Below, one piece after another: positions 1-9,100 of a stretch of DNA of 64,000 nucleotides (position 1 is the stretch's first letter; every line of letters begins with the position of its first letter). The notes below the pieces were generated by a model. It was given only the letters and a program-made list of their open reading frames with translations. It was not told the origin of the DNA and did no database searches. A program made the translations under genes and the position numbers. Origin of the DNA: Rubricoccus marinus (GTDB taxonomy: Bacteria; Bacteroidota; Rhodothermia; Rhodothermales; Rubricoccaceae). The DNA lies in the NCBI RefSeq assembly GCF_002257665.1, contig NZ_MQWB01000010.1, positions 62,001 through 126,000 on the forward strand, read 5' to 3'.

Positions 1-1
1 C

Positions 2-502
2 CGGGGCCTGCTCGCGCTCGCCCGGCTCGACGCCAGCGTAGAGCCTCTCGCGGCCGAGCCCGTCGACCTCGCTCGGATCGCCCGTGAGGAGGCCGAGGCC
101 GCCCGCCCGCTCGCCGTCGCGCGGGGGCTCGCGCTCGGCGTCCACGCCGACGGCCCCGCCCCGTCCCGCGGCCACCCCGACCTCCTCCGCGAGGCCGTGC
201 GCACGCTCCTCGACAACGCGCTCAAATACACGCCCCGCGGCCATGTCGCCGTCGCCGCAGGCACGCGCGACGGCCACGCCTGGGTCGCCGTCGAGGACTC
301 TGGCCCCGGCATCGCGCCGGAGCACCGCGCCCACGCGACCGACCGGTTCTGGCGGGCCCCCGACGTCCAGCACGTGCCTGGCAGCGGCCTCGGCCTCGCC
401 CTCGCCGACCGCGTCGCCCGGTCCCACGGCGGTCGCCTCGACCTGGCCTCGGCGGACCCCCACGGCCTCCGCGTCGTCCTCTCCATCCCCACGACCCTGT
501 GA
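2..502 (+). CDS. Sensor histidine kinase, C-terminal part (gene starts left of window)
   Basis: Only the last 166 codons of this kinase are in the window; the frame is open to the left edge. They hold the HATPase_c ATP-binding domain of a two-component sensor kinase: the N box (LLDNALKYTP), the G1 box (EDSGPGI) and the G2 box (GSGLGLALA), followed by the usual short beta-strand tail. The order and spacing match an EnvZ/PhoR-type orthodox kinase. The His-box and any sensor or membrane segments lie outside the window, so the stimulus cannot be judged. A Crp/Fnr regulator begins 10 bases after the stop on the same strand. No response regulator follows, so its partner would have to lie upstream. 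Confidence 0.9.
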   Translation, partial: RGLLALARLDASVEPLAAEPVDLARIAREEAEAARPLAVARGLALGVHADGPAPSRGHPDLLREAVRTLLDNALKYTPRGHVAVAAGTRDGHAWVAVEDSGPGIAPEHRAHATDRFWRAPDVQHVPGSGLGLALADRVARSHGGRLDLASADPHGLRVVLSIPTTL

Positions 503-512
503 CGTTCGCCTC

Positions 513-1175
513 GTGACCGCCGCGCTCGACCCCGCCCTGTTCCCCTTTGCCGCCCGGCTCGGCGACGACGCCCGCGCGTCGATCGAGGCCGAGCTCCGCC
601 CGGTCCGGCTCGAACCCGGCGCGCCGATCTGCCTCGAGGGCGACCGGTGTCCGGCGCTCCCGTTCGTCGTCTCGGGCGAGGCCCGCGTCTACCGCACGAG
701 CGCCGCGGGCCGCGCGCTCACGCTCTACCGGATCGACCCCGGCGAGAGCTGCATCCTGACGGCCTCGTGCCTGCTCAGCGACCGCCCATTCCCGGCCTTC
801 GCCGAGGCGGAGACGCCCGTCGAGGCGCTCCTCCTCCCGGCCGACCTGTTCGTCCGCCTCTTCGCCCAGGCCGCCCCCCTCCGCGAGCACGTGTTCTCGC
901 TCCTGGCCCGCCGCCTCGGCGACGTCATCGAGCTCGTCGACGCCGTCGCGTTCCAGCGGGTCGACGAGCGGCTCGCGCGGCACCTCCTCGACCAGGCCGG
1001 CGCCGGCGGCAGCGTCGCGCGGACCCACGAGGCGCTCGCGGAGGCCCTCGGCACGTCCCGCGAGGTCGTCAGCCGCACGCTCAAGGAGTTCGAGCGGGGT
1101 GGGCTCGTCGCCCTCGCCCGCGGCACGGTCTCCGTCCTCGACGCCCCCGGCCTCCGCGCCTACGGCGCTGTGTGA
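513..1175 (+). CDS. Crp/Fnr-family transcriptional regulator
   Basis: The 220-residue protein has a cyclic-nucleotide-binding-like beta-roll (about residues 20-125) and a C-terminal winged helix-turn-helix (about 170-200) with the typical 'ALAEALGTSREVVSRTLKEFE' type recognition region, split here as ALAEALGTSREVV and SRTLKEFE. I place the start at the GTG at 513, because the frame upstream overlaps the kinase gene and loses family similarity. Two cysteines (about residues 80 and 86, CILTASC) sit in the sensor domain, but there is no N-terminal four-Cys cluster as in classical FNR. The ligand is unknown; redox, NO or a nucleotide are all possible. The nearby sulfide-oxidation locus and DUF2892 gene make a sulfur or redox role plausible, but this is inference. 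Confidence 0.88.
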   Translation: MTAALDPALFPFAARLGDDARASIEAELRPVRLEPGAPICLEGDRCPALPFVVSGEARVYRTSAAGRALTLYRIDPGESCILTASCLLSDRPFPAFAEAETPVEALLLPADLFVRLFAQAAPLREHVFSLLARRLGDVIELVDAVAFQRVDERLARHLLDQAGAGGSVARTHEALAEALGTSREVVSRTLKEFERGGLVALARGTVSVLDAPGLRAYGAV

Positions 1176-1240
1176 CCAGGGTCACGGACGGGGGACCTGC
1201 GCCGTCCCGATCCTACAGGCGCACCTCATCCCCCTCCGTC

Positions 1241-1444
1241 ATGAAGAAGAACATGGGCTCCATCGACCGCGGCCTACGCGCGGCCCTCGCCGTGCTCGTC
1301 GCCGTCCTGTATTTCACCGGCGTCATCAACGGCACGGCCGCCATCGTCTTGGGCGTCCTCGCGGTCGTTTTCCTGGCGACGAGCTTCGTCGGGACGTGCC
1401 CGCTCTACCTCCCGTTCGGGCTCTCGACGGTCCGTCGGAGCTAG
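1241..1444 (+). CDS. DUF2892 (YgaP-like) inner-membrane peptide
   Basis: This 67-residue protein starts with a charged KKNMGSIDRGLR segment followed by two closely spaced hydrophobic helices (about residues 14-30 and 33-50). It ends with GTCPLYLPFG, a pattern typical of DUF2892 (the transmembrane part of YgaP rhodanese). Such peptides are often found near sulfur-transfer or sulfide-oxidation genes and near Crp-type regulators, which fits here (Crp/Fnr gene 65 bases upstream, SQR locus 3 kb away). The ATG at 1241 gives the conserved N-terminus. Its stop codon (1442-1444) overlaps the in-frame end (1441-1443) of the opposite-strand methyltransferase reading frame, so the two genes converge tail to tail. 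Confidence 0.85.
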   Translation: MKKNMGSIDRGLRAALAVLVAVLYFTGVINGTAAIVLGVLAVVFLATSFVGTCPLYLPFGLSTVRRS

Positions 1445-1530
1445 CCGCTGGCGGGGCGCTCCCACACCAGCCGCACCACAGCCGACGCTCCGACGTGGTA
1501 GCGGCCCTCGGCGAGCTCGACGTCGACCTC

Positions 1531-2049
1531 CTACAGCAGCACCACGCCCGCCTCGGGGAAGTGCTCCGCCAGTTCGGCGGCCGTGACCATCGCGGCGGCC
1601 ACGGGCGGGCCGCCGTGCAGGCCCCGCTCGCGGTGCTCGGGGCGGTACCACTCGGCCACGACCACGCCGCCCGGCCGCACGACCCGCTGCAGGAGCGCGT
1701 AGAGCGCCGGCCGCTGACCCGGCGGGAGGTGCAAGAACGTCGCGACGGCGCCGTCCCACTGTCGGTCGGGTTCCCACGCCGTCACGTCGGCTTGGACCGC
1801 GTCCACGGCGTCGCCTCCCGGCAACCGCGCGGCCTTCGCAAGGCCCTCCGAGGACGAGTCCACGGCGGTCACCCGGCACCCCCTGCGGGCCAGGAACGCC
1901 GCGTTGCGCCCCTCGCCGGAGCCCAGTTCCACGACCGAGGACCCCGCCGGAAAGCGGTCGGCCTGCGAGGCCACGAAGGCGTTGGGCGCCTCGCCGTAGG
2001 CCCACCCGGGCTCGGCGTAGCGGTCGTTCCAGAAGTCGGCGTCAGGCAT
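1531..2049 (-). CDS. Class I SAM-dependent methyltransferase, C-terminus cut by an in-frame TAG
   Basis: Starting at the ATG at 2047-2049 (MPDADFWNDRYAEPGW), the protein has the N-terminal W-RY signature and glycine-rich motif I (VVELGSGEGRNAAFLA) of TehB-like/thiopurine-type class I methyltransferases. A motif II-like acidic strand (VTAVDSSSEGL) follows. The substrate is unknown. The reading frame stops at 1531-1533 (TAG) after VVLL. It then continues without further stops for 29 codons (EVDVELAEGRYHVG...VVRLVWERPASG) to a second TAG at 1441-1443. That tail looks like the normal last strands of the family, so I think the natural gene ended at 1441. The start overlaps the end of the upstream membrane-protein gene by 8 bases, so the two are probably co-transcribed. 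Confidence 0.8.
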   Translation of the reverse strand: MPDADFWNDRYAEPGWAYGEAPNAFVASQADRFPAGSSVVELGSGEGRNAAFLARRGCRVTAVDSSSEGLAKAARLPGGDAVDAVQADVTAWEPDRQWDGAVATFLHLPPGQRPALYALLQRVVRPGGVVVAEWYRPEHRERGLHGGPPVAAAMVTAAELAEHFPEAGVVLL

Positions 2050-2950
2050 GGTCGGGGGGGAGGGGCGAGTCGGGGAGGAGGGGGGTCCGGTCGTAGACCC
2101 ACGCGAGCGCGAGCACGAACGCCGTCGCGCCGACACCGAGCAGCACGCCGGGCACCGCCGGGGCCACGAGCGCGAGGCGCAAGATGACCGTCGCGAGCGC
2201 GAACCCGGCGTTGCGGAAGACGACGGCGTACGTCGACGTGTAGCGGAGCGAGACGAGGACGAGGAGGACGTCGGCGAAGATGAGCGCCGTGAAGACGGAG
2301 TCGAAGAACGGGTACGGGTCGGTCCCGCCGAGGTAGAGACAGGCGTCGTCCACGGCCGCGACGGCGATCGCGGCCAGCAGCGCCAGGGCCACGGCCTTCT
2401 TGGCGGCCACGAACCGGGCCTGCTCCCGCTCGTCGCTCGTGATCCTCCGGTGGCGCTGGAGCCGTCCGTACAGGATGACGCCCCCGAACACGGCCAGCGC
2501 CCCGGCGCCGTCGGCCAGCGCCTCCAGGATCGCCCCCTGCGCCGTCGCCCACTCGACCGGTTCGCCGAGGTGACCGAGCGCCTTGAAGGCGTCGCGCAGC
2601 AGGATCAGCGAGAACAGCTCGAACTGCTTGCCGACGGACCCCGCCACGGAGTCGGCCAGCGCCAGCACGAGCGCGACGGTCTCGACCAGCAGGAGCGCCG
2701 TGAACACGGTCCCGAGCGCGGCGAAGTGGCTCGTCGAGACGTGCTCGGCCAGACCGGCGGGGAGCAGACCCCGCCGCCGCAGCTCGACGGCCACGAGCGC
2801 CCCCACGAACACGAGCACCAGCCCGTCCGCCGTCCGCCGCCGCGTCCGCGCCGATTCCCACCCGTGCTCGACGCGGTCGAACACGCGAGCGGCCAGGCTC
2901 AGCGCCGGCCCCACCACGCGCGGGAGCCGAGGGGGGCCGACGGGCTCCAC
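2042..2950 (-). CDS. Multi-pass membrane protein, unrecognised
   Basis: This 302-residue protein has about six to seven hydrophobic segments. They include LVLVFVGALVAVEL, a long stretch around residues 75-105, VALALLAAIAVAAVDDACLYL, and two C-terminal helices with AFVLALAWVY near the end. I do not recognise the family; it resembles small uncharacterised ion-transporter-like membrane proteins. The start shown is GTG directly after the GntR stop, which would make GntR, this gene and the methyltransferase one - strand transcript. A later start is possible. A G-rich run on the + strand (2054-2085) lies in its last codons. Confidence 0.7.
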   Translation of the reverse strand: MEPVGPPRLPRVVGPALSLAARVFDRVEHGWESARTRRRTADGLVLVFVGALVAVELRRRGLLPAGLAEHVSTSHFAALGTVFTALLLVETVALVLALADSVAGSVGKQFELFSLILLRDAFKALGHLGEPVEWATAQGAILEALADGAGALAVFGGVILYGRLQRHRRITSDEREQARFVAAKKAVALALLAAIAVAAVDDACLYLGGTDPYPFFDSVFTALIFADVLLVLVSLRYTSTYAVVFRNAGFALATVILRLALVAPAVPGVLLGVGATAFVLALAWVYDRTPLLPDSPLPPDHA

Positions 2951-3769
2951 CTACGCGCCCTTGAACACGGGCTCGAACTCCCGGAGCGGCATCCCTAATT
3001 CGCCGTCGCCGCCGGCGGTCGCGTCCGGGCGGGCCAGCTCAAGGTCGAAGGCCACGCGGTCGGCCCGGTAGTACCGCCGCTGGTAGTACACGGCCCGCTC
3101 GCCCGCCGTGTAGCTCGTCCGCTCGACGAGCAGGACCGGGGCCCCCTCGGGCACGCCCAGAGGCCCGGCCTCGTCGGCGCGCGCCACGGCCGCCTCGATC
3201 CGGTACTGCCCGCGGAGCACGGGGATCTCGTAGTCCCGCTCCAAGACGCGGTAGATGGTCTCGGTCGTCAAGTCGTGCCCCTCCAGGAACTGCGCGTAGA
3301 ACGGCGGCAGCCACGTCCGGTCGAGCGCGACCGGCTTGCCGTCGCCCAGGCGGAGCCGGTCTAAGCGGACCGTGGGCGCGTCCGCGTCGACGCCCAGCGC
3401 CTCAGCGACGTAGTGCGGCGCCGGCTCCGGGGCCTGGTGGAGCACGCGGCTCGACGCCTTCAGCCCGGCCCGCTCCATGTCCTGCGCGAAGTCGGTCAGG
3501 CGCACGAGCCCCTGCGGCAGCGGCGGCGGCGCGACGAAGGAGCCGAGCCCCTGGCGGCGGTAGATCCGTCCCTCGTTCTCCAGCGTGCCCAGGGCGCGGC
3601 GGACCGTGATCCGGCTCACGCCCGAGAGCTCGCCCAGCTCGGCCTCGCTCGGGAGCTGGTCGTGAGCGGCCATCTCCCCGGCGCGGATGCGCTCGCGGAG
3701 CCAGTCCGAGAGCTGCTCGTGGCGGGGCGCACCCGGGCGGAACGAGGGGGAAGCAGAGCGGGCGGGCAT
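2951..3769 (-). CDS. GntR/HutC-family transcriptional regulator (HTH + UTRA)
   Basis: The 272-residue protein has an N-terminal GntR winged helix (about residues 17-82; LPSEAELGELSGVSRITVRRAL) and a C-terminal UTRA ligand-binding domain (about 95-245). The latter contains VALDRTWLPP and VERTSYTAGERAVYYQ-type elements. This is the HutC subfamily, whose members respond to small-molecule effectors. It is divergent from the DUF1641-SQR gene pair, with 121 bases between the starts and a good palindrome in that gap. It therefore probably controls that operon and itself. The effector is not predictable; a sulfur-related metabolite would fit the context, but that is inference. Confidence 0.9.
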   Translation of the reverse strand: MPARSASPSFRPGAPRHEQLSDWLRERIRAGEMAAHDQLPSEAELGELSGVSRITVRRALGTLENEGRIYRRQGLGSFVAPPPLPQGLVRLTDFAQDMERAGLKASSRVLHQAPEPAPHYVAEALGVDADAPTVRLDRLRLGDGKPVALDRTWLPPFYAQFLEGHDLTTETIYRVLERDYEIPVLRGQYRIEAAVARADEAGPLGVPEGAPVLLVERTSYTAGERAVYYQRRYYRADRVAFDLELARPDATAGGDGELGMPLREFEPVFKGA

Positions 3770-3801
3770 CGATCGGGGGAGGGCGTCCTCTAATCTAGGT
3801 C

Positions 3802-3831
3802 ATGACGGGTCTCTTGTTCAAGACCTGTCAT
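3802..3831. promoter_or_regulatory. Putative GntR operator palindrome in divergent promoter region
   Basis: Two 11-base arms, ATGACGGGTCT (3802-3812) and AGACCTGTCAT (3821-3831), are inverted copies matching at 10 of 11 positions and separated by 8 bases. The dyad lies between the divergent GntR and DUF1641 genes. A TTGACA hexamer (3838-3843) follows directly, so a regulator bound here could block a promoter. The size and symmetry suit a GntR/HutC dimer. Assignment to this regulator is inference from position. Confidence 0.6.
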
Positions 3832-3890
3832 AACGAGTTGACACAGGACGGGACGAGTCGTTTCTTAGCGGAAGCGCTTCGCCCCACCCC

Positions 3891-4712
3891 ATGCCCGACG
3901 CCGCCCCCAACGGTCACGCCACCCCGGCCCCGCCGGCCGACCCCCTCCTCGCCCGGCTCGACGCCATCGAGCGCCGCCTCGCCCGGATCGAGCCCGCCCT
4001 CGACGCGCTCGGCGACGCCCCCGGCCTCGCCTCGATGGCCGTCGACGTCGTCGACGAGCAGGCCGGACGGCTCCGCGACCGCGGCGTCGATCCCGAAGCC
4101 CGCCTGGTGCGGCTGCTCGAACTCACCGAGCGGCTCACGGCCGACGACACGATGGCCGCCATCGAGGGCGCGCTCGCGCTCGCCTCCGACGCGCCTGGTC
4201 TGGCCTCGATGGCCGTCGACATCGTCGACGAGCGTGCGGGCGCCCTCCGCGACCGCGGCGTCGACGTCCAGGCCCGCCTCGGTCGCGCCGGAGCCCTCCT
4301 GGAGCGGCTCTCCGACGACAAGACGATGGACGGCCTGGAGGCCGCGCTCGCCTTCGCCGACGGCCTCCCCGGCCTGGCCTCGATGGTGGTCGACATCGTC
4401 GACGAGCGCCTCGGCGCCCTCCGCGACCGCGGGATGGACCCGGCCGTCCTGCTCGCCCAGGGCGGCGAGGCCGCGGCGGCGCTGATCGAGTCCGGCGTCC
4501 TCGATCCCGAGTCCATCGCCGCCATCGGCGATACGGCCTCCGCCCTCCGCGCCGCGCGCCTGGACCCCCCGAAGAAGGTCGGCCTCCTGGGCCTCGCCGG
4601 TGCCTTGCGCGACGACGACGTCCAGCGGGCCGCCGGCTTCCTGGTCGCCGTCGCCCGTCACCTCGGCCAGTCGCTGGCCGCCCCGTCCCGCCTCCCCGCC
4701 CGCACCCGCTAG
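3891..4712 (+). CDS. DUF1641 protein, partner of sulfide:quinone oxidoreductase
   Basis: This 273-residue protein consists mainly of three tandem repeats of about 54 residues. Each opens with PGLASM(A/V)VD(I/V)VDE and G-LRDRG(V/M)D, at about residues 43, 97 and 150. Next comes a C-terminal glycine/alanine-rich helix region (KKVGLLGLAGALRDDDVQRAAGFL). That combination is typical of DUF1641, a family encoded beside sulfide:quinone oxidoreductases and some dehydrogenases; its biochemical role is not established. It lies 12 bases upstream of SQR on the same strand and downstream of the palindromic operator, so the two are probably one operon. The predicted structure is mostly helical and soluble. 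Confidence 0.8.
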   Translation: MPDAAPNGHATPAPPADPLLARLDAIERRLARIEPALDALGDAPGLASMAVDVVDEQAGRLRDRGVDPEARLVRLLELTERLTADDTMAAIEGALALASDAPGLASMAVDIVDERAGALRDRGVDVQARLGRAGALLERLSDDKTMDGLEAALAFADGLPGLASMVVDIVDERLGALRDRGMDPAVLLAQGGEAAAALIESGVLDPESIAAIGDTASALRAARLDPPKKVGLLGLAGALRDDDVQRAAGFLVAVARHLGQSLAAPSRLPARTR

Positions 4713-4724
4713 CCCCCGAACCCC

Positions 4725-5945
4725 ATGGAGACCCCCAACACCCACCACGAAGTCCTGATCGTCGGCGGCGGCTCGGCCGGCATCTCGGTCGCCTCGAAGC
4801 TGCTGCAGGCCGACAACCCGCCCTCGGTCACCGTCCTCGACCCGGCCGACAAGCACTACTACCAGCCGCTCTGGACGCTCGTCGGCGGCGGCGTCGTCCC
4901 GAAGGAGGAGTCCGAGCGGACGGAGGCCAGCGTGATCCCGACCGGCGCGACGTGGATCCAGGACGCGGCCACGGGCTTCGACCCGGAGAACAACACGGTC
5001 ACGACCGAGAAGAACGGGGCGCTCACCTACGACTACCTCGTCGTCTGCCCCGGCATCCAGATCAACTGGGACAGCATCGAGGGGCTCCGCGAGGGCCTCG
5101 GCACCAACGGCATCTGCTGCAACTACTCCTACGAGCACTGCGACTACACCTGGGAGACCGCCCAGCGCATCGCCGAGAAGCCCGGCCCGGTGACGGCGCT
5201 CTTCACGCAGCCGTCCAGCGCCGTCAAGTGCGGCGGCGCGCCGCAGAAGGTGATGTACCTCACGAGCGACCACCTCCGCCGGAGCGGCAAGCTCGACCAG
5301 GCCGACGTCGAGTTCTTCTCGCCGGGCCAAGTCATCTTCGGCGTCAAGGAGTTCGCCAAGACGCTCCACGAGGTCTTGGACCGCTACGGGATCGAGACCA
5401 ACTGGGGCCACGAGCTCGTCGCGATCCGTCCCGATACGCAAGAGGCCGTCTTCCAGGTGTCGGGCGGCGACGGCGCGCCGTCCGAGAAGGTGGTGAAGTT
5501 CGACATGCTCCACGCCGTGCCCCACATGGCCTCGCCGGACTTCCTGGCGAAGAGCCCGCTCGCCAACGAGGCCGGGTGGTGCGACGTCGACAAGCACACG
5601 CTCCAGCACGTCCGCTACGCCAACGTGTTCGGGCTCGGCGACGCGGGCTCGACGCCCAACGCGAAGACGGGCGCCGCCATCCGCAAGCAGTACCCGGTCG
5701 TGGCCGAGAACCTGCTCGCCGTCCGCGCCGGGCGGACCGACCTCTCGGACGACTACCACGGCTACGCCTCGTGCCCGCTCGTGACCGGCTACGGCCGCTT
5801 GATTCTGGCCGAGTTCGACTACGACGGCAACGTGGACTCCAGCTTCCCCTTCGACACCTCGAAGGAGCGGTACTCGATGTACGTGCTCAAGAAGGACCTG
5901 CTGCCGAACCTGTACTGGCACGGGATGCTTCAGGGACGCGCGTAG
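4725..5945 (+). CDS. sqr: Type II sulfide:quinone oxidoreductase (SQR)
   Basis: This 406-residue FAD enzyme should oxidise sulfide and pass electrons to the membrane quinone pool, forming a persulfide or polysulfide. It has the N-terminal dinucleotide-binding motif (VLIVGGGSAGIS, residues 10-21) and HYYQPLWTLVGGG. It also has the two redox cysteines of the type II (eukaryote-like) group: C169 in VKCGGAPQK and C350 in YASCPLVTGY. FGLGDAG is the second FAD contact, and the C-terminal SKERYSMYVLKKDLLPNLYW amphipathic region anchors it to the membrane. The tail and both Cys motifs closely resemble mitochondrial SQRDL, which separates it from type I SQR and NDH-2. It follows the DUF1641 gene and is closed by a terminator 27 bases downstream. 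Confidence 0.95.
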   Translation: METPNTHHEVLIVGGGSAGISVASKLLQADNPPSVTVLDPADKHYYQPLWTLVGGGVVPKEESERTEASVIPTGATWIQDAATGFDPENNTVTTEKNGALTYDYLVVCPGIQINWDSIEGLREGLGTNGICCNYSYEHCDYTWETAQRIAEKPGPVTALFTQPSSAVKCGGAPQKVMYLTSDHLRRSGKLDQADVEFFSPGQVIFGVKEFAKTLHEVLDRYGIETNWGHELVAIRPDTQEAVFQVSGGDGAPSEKVVKFDMLHAVPHMASPDFLAKSPLANEAGWCDVDKHTLQHVRYANVFGLGDAGSTPNAKTGAAIRKQYPVVAENLLAVRAGRTDLSDDYHGYASCPLVTGYGRLILAEFDYDGNVDSSFPFDTSKERYSMYVLKKDLLPNLYWHGMLQGRA

Positions 5946-5972
5946 CCCGCTCGAAACGACACTGACCGGAAA

Positions 5973-6016
5973 GGGGCCGGGCGACCATCGCGTCGCCCGG
6001 CCCCTCCTCTTGTTGG
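5973..6016 (+). terminator. Rho-independent terminator after sqr
   Basis: A perfect 12-bp stem, GGGGCCGGGCGA (5973-5984) with TCGCCCGGCCCC (5993-6004), encloses an 8-base loop and is followed by the T-rich CTCCTCTTGTTGG. It ends the DUF1641-SQR transcript. Confidence 0.85.
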
Positions 6017-6190
6017 CTGAGTCCAGAGTGGGGAGGGATGTGAACGCGCTGCCTCTGGCGGGGCGGGACCGGAGGAGGGGATGTACAGGCCGCGCGTGGC
6101 CTGCCGCGATGCCGGGCCGGTGGGCGAGCCCGTCAACGCGGCGGGCCGGAGCCCGTCTGGGAGTGGTCCCAGGCCGGGGCTCCGCACTCC

Positions 6191-9100
6191 GTGCCAGCCG
6201 GAAATCCCGTGGCCCCTTCTGCATCTCACGTCGCACCCCGCGCGACGGCACCCCCGGTCGATCAGCTCGACCTCTTCGCCCTTCTCGCGTCGCCACCACC
6301 GGCGACTCCTCACGTCGCGGACCTGAACGCTGCACCCGCCCGCCCGAGGGCGGCCGTAGCACCACGGCGCGCGGCCGTGCCTCGGCGCGATGCCGCGCCG
6401 AAGTGGCCGTTCGCAGATACCCCGCCTCTGGCGGTCGAGGTCGCCTCGGAGACCGCGGCCTCTGGCGCGCTCACCGCGAGCGTTTTCGACGCCTACCGCC
6501 CGAGCGTCCGGGTCCCCAGCGCGTGCCCGCATCCGACGCGGCTCGTCGAGTCGGCCGCGATGGCGGCGGCCACAGCGCCCCCGTGTGGCTACCGCCCAGT
6601 GCTGCCCGAGCACTTGGTGGCGGGGGGCCGCCTCTCCGACGCCCAACTCGAGACCGTCTGCCGGGCTGGCTCGGCGCATGCCGAGCACCTGCCCGGTGAG
6701 GGCGGCGCCTCTGGCGCGCGGCAAGGCTTCTTCCTGGGTGACGGAACCGGAGTCGGCAAGGGTAGGCAGAGTGCCGCGATCATCCTCGACAACATTCTCC
6801 AGGGCCGCCGCCGCGCCTTGTGGGTGAGCGAGAACCGCAACCTGATGCGCGACGCCGTCCGCGACTGGACGGCGCTCGGAGGCCCAGCGGACTTCGTGTT
6901 CGACCTCGGCGCGTGCAAGGGGCCGATCCAGCGCGCCGAGGGCATCTGCTTCGCGAGCTACGACACGCTCAAGGGCAAGCCCCGCGAACGCGACGGGCGG
7001 GAGTCCGGCATCGACCGCCTGGAGCAGGTCGTGGCCTGGCTCGCCGGTGGGGGAGAGGATGGTAGGCCATCCTCCGAGGCCGACTTCGAGGGCGTCATCG
7101 TCTTCGACGAGAGCCACAACATGCAGGCAGCCTTAGATCGCCCGGGCGCCAGAGGCGTTCAGAAAGCCTCACAGCGGGCGCTCGTCGGCGTGGAGCTACA
7201 AGAGCGGCTCCCGAGTGCCCGCGTCGTCTACGCCAGCGCGACGGGCGCTACGGAGGTCGCCAACCTCGCCTACGCTGCCCGCCTCGGGCTCTGGGGCCGG
7301 GGCACGCCCTTCCCGACCGTCGAGGCGTTCGTCGAGAAGGTGTCGGCGGGCGGCATCGCGGCGATGGAGCTCGTGGCGAAGGACCTCAAGTCGATGGGGC
7401 TCTACCTCGCCCGGTCCGTGTCCTACGACGGCGTCGACTACCGGACGCTCGTCCACGACCTGGAGGATCACCAAGCCCAGACCTACGACCGCTGCGCCGA
7501 AGCGTGGCAGGTCGTCCTCCAGAACATCCAGAGCGCGCTCGAGGTCACGAAGGCCGACAAGTGCGGCCGGGCGCGCGCCGCGGCCTACAGCCAGTTCTGG
7601 GGCGCCCACCAGCGGTTCTTCCTCCACGTGCTCGTGTCGATGAGCGCGCCGAGCCTCATCCGCGACATGGAGCGCCAGCTCGAAGACGGCCAGAGCTGCG
7701 TCGTGCAGCTCGTGTCCACGATGGAGGCGGCCACCGAGCGGGCCTATGCCAAGGCCGTCAAGAACGGCGAGGATCTCCGGGACCTCGACGTGACCCCGCG
7801 CGACCAGCTCCTGCAGTTCGTCGAGGCCAGCTTCCCAACGACCCTCTACGAGGAGTACCTCGACGACGAGGGCCGCGTCCGGTCCCGTCCGGTCAAGAAC
7901 GCAGCGGGGGACTTCGTCCAGTCGCCAGAGGCCATGGCGGCTCGGAACCGCCTGATGCTGGAGGTGGGAGCCGTGTCCGTCCCGCACGGCGTGCTCGACC
8001 AGGTCGTCGCCCACTTCGGCCCGGACGCCGTGGCCGAGGTGACGGGCCGAGGACGGCGGTTCGTCACGAAGACCGTCGATGGCACCCAGCAGGTGGTCGA
8101 GGAGCGCAGGACCCGGAGGACGTGCAACGCCGAGGCCGACGAGTTCATGGCGGGCAAGCGACGCGTCCTCGTTTTCAGCCAGGCCGGGGGCACCGGCCGG
8201 AGCTACCACGCCGACCTCGCGGCCGACAACCAGCAGCGCCGCGTCCTCTACTGCGTCGAGCCGGGCTGGAGCAGCGCGCGGTGCGTGCAGGGGATGGGCC
8301 GGGTCCACCGGGCCAACCAGGCGTGCCCGCCCGAGCTCGTGTTGGTCACGACGAACCTCAAGGCCCAGCGCCGCTTTCTGTCCACGATTGCCCGCCGCCT
8401 CGACCAACTCGGCGCGCTCACCAAGGGCCAGCGCCAGACGGCGAGCCAGGGCCTGCTCTCGTCCGAGTTCAACCTGGAGACGCCTCTGTCCCGTGCCTCC
8501 TTGCACAACTGGTTCGTGGACCTGTACCGGGGCGAGGGCCGGGCGGTCGCCTCGGGCGTCACGCCGGCGCTCGTGGAGGAGCAGATGGGCATCAAGGTGC
8601 TCGATGCCGACGGGCAACTCAACGTGAGCGCCGTCCCCGAGGTGCCGAAGTTCTTGAACCGCCTCCTCTCGCTCCAGACCGGCGCGATGGACGCCGTGTT
8701 CGACTCGTGGTATGGGTACCTCGAAGAAGCCACCGAGGCGGCGCGCGAGGCGGGAACGCTCGACGTGGGTGTCGAGACGATCCGGGCCGAGCGGACCGTC
8801 AAGACCGACGAGCGGCTGGTCTACACGCACCCCCGGTCCGGGGCGACGACGCAGGTCGTGACGCTCGAGCTCACACGCAGGACCGAGATCGTCGAATGGG
8901 ACGACATCTGGCGGTGGGCGAAAGAGGCGCAGGGGCTCGGGTCCTGGGCAGGGTTCGTCGTCAACCGGCGGAGCGGGCAGCCCTACGCGCTCTTCCGCGC
9001 CGGGAGCCGGACGACCGAGACCGGCCGCGTCGTCGGGCGCATCCGCCGCGTCGGCGTGCGATCCAACCGGCTCATGGACGAGACGGACTTGAACCGGGCA

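Noticed and set aside
4725-5945. NDH-2 or type I SQR
   Set aside because: The Cys pair VKCGGAPQK and YASCPLVTGY and the C-terminal SKERYSMY region match type II SQR.
3828-6365. Long - strand open frame of 845 codons opposite DUF1641 and sqr
   Set aside because: It has no recognisable domain, and it is antisense to two clearly conserved genes. Long antisense frames are expected at this GC content. The same applies to the long - strand frames opposite the Sno helicase (7196-9361) and pAgo (44161-45492).
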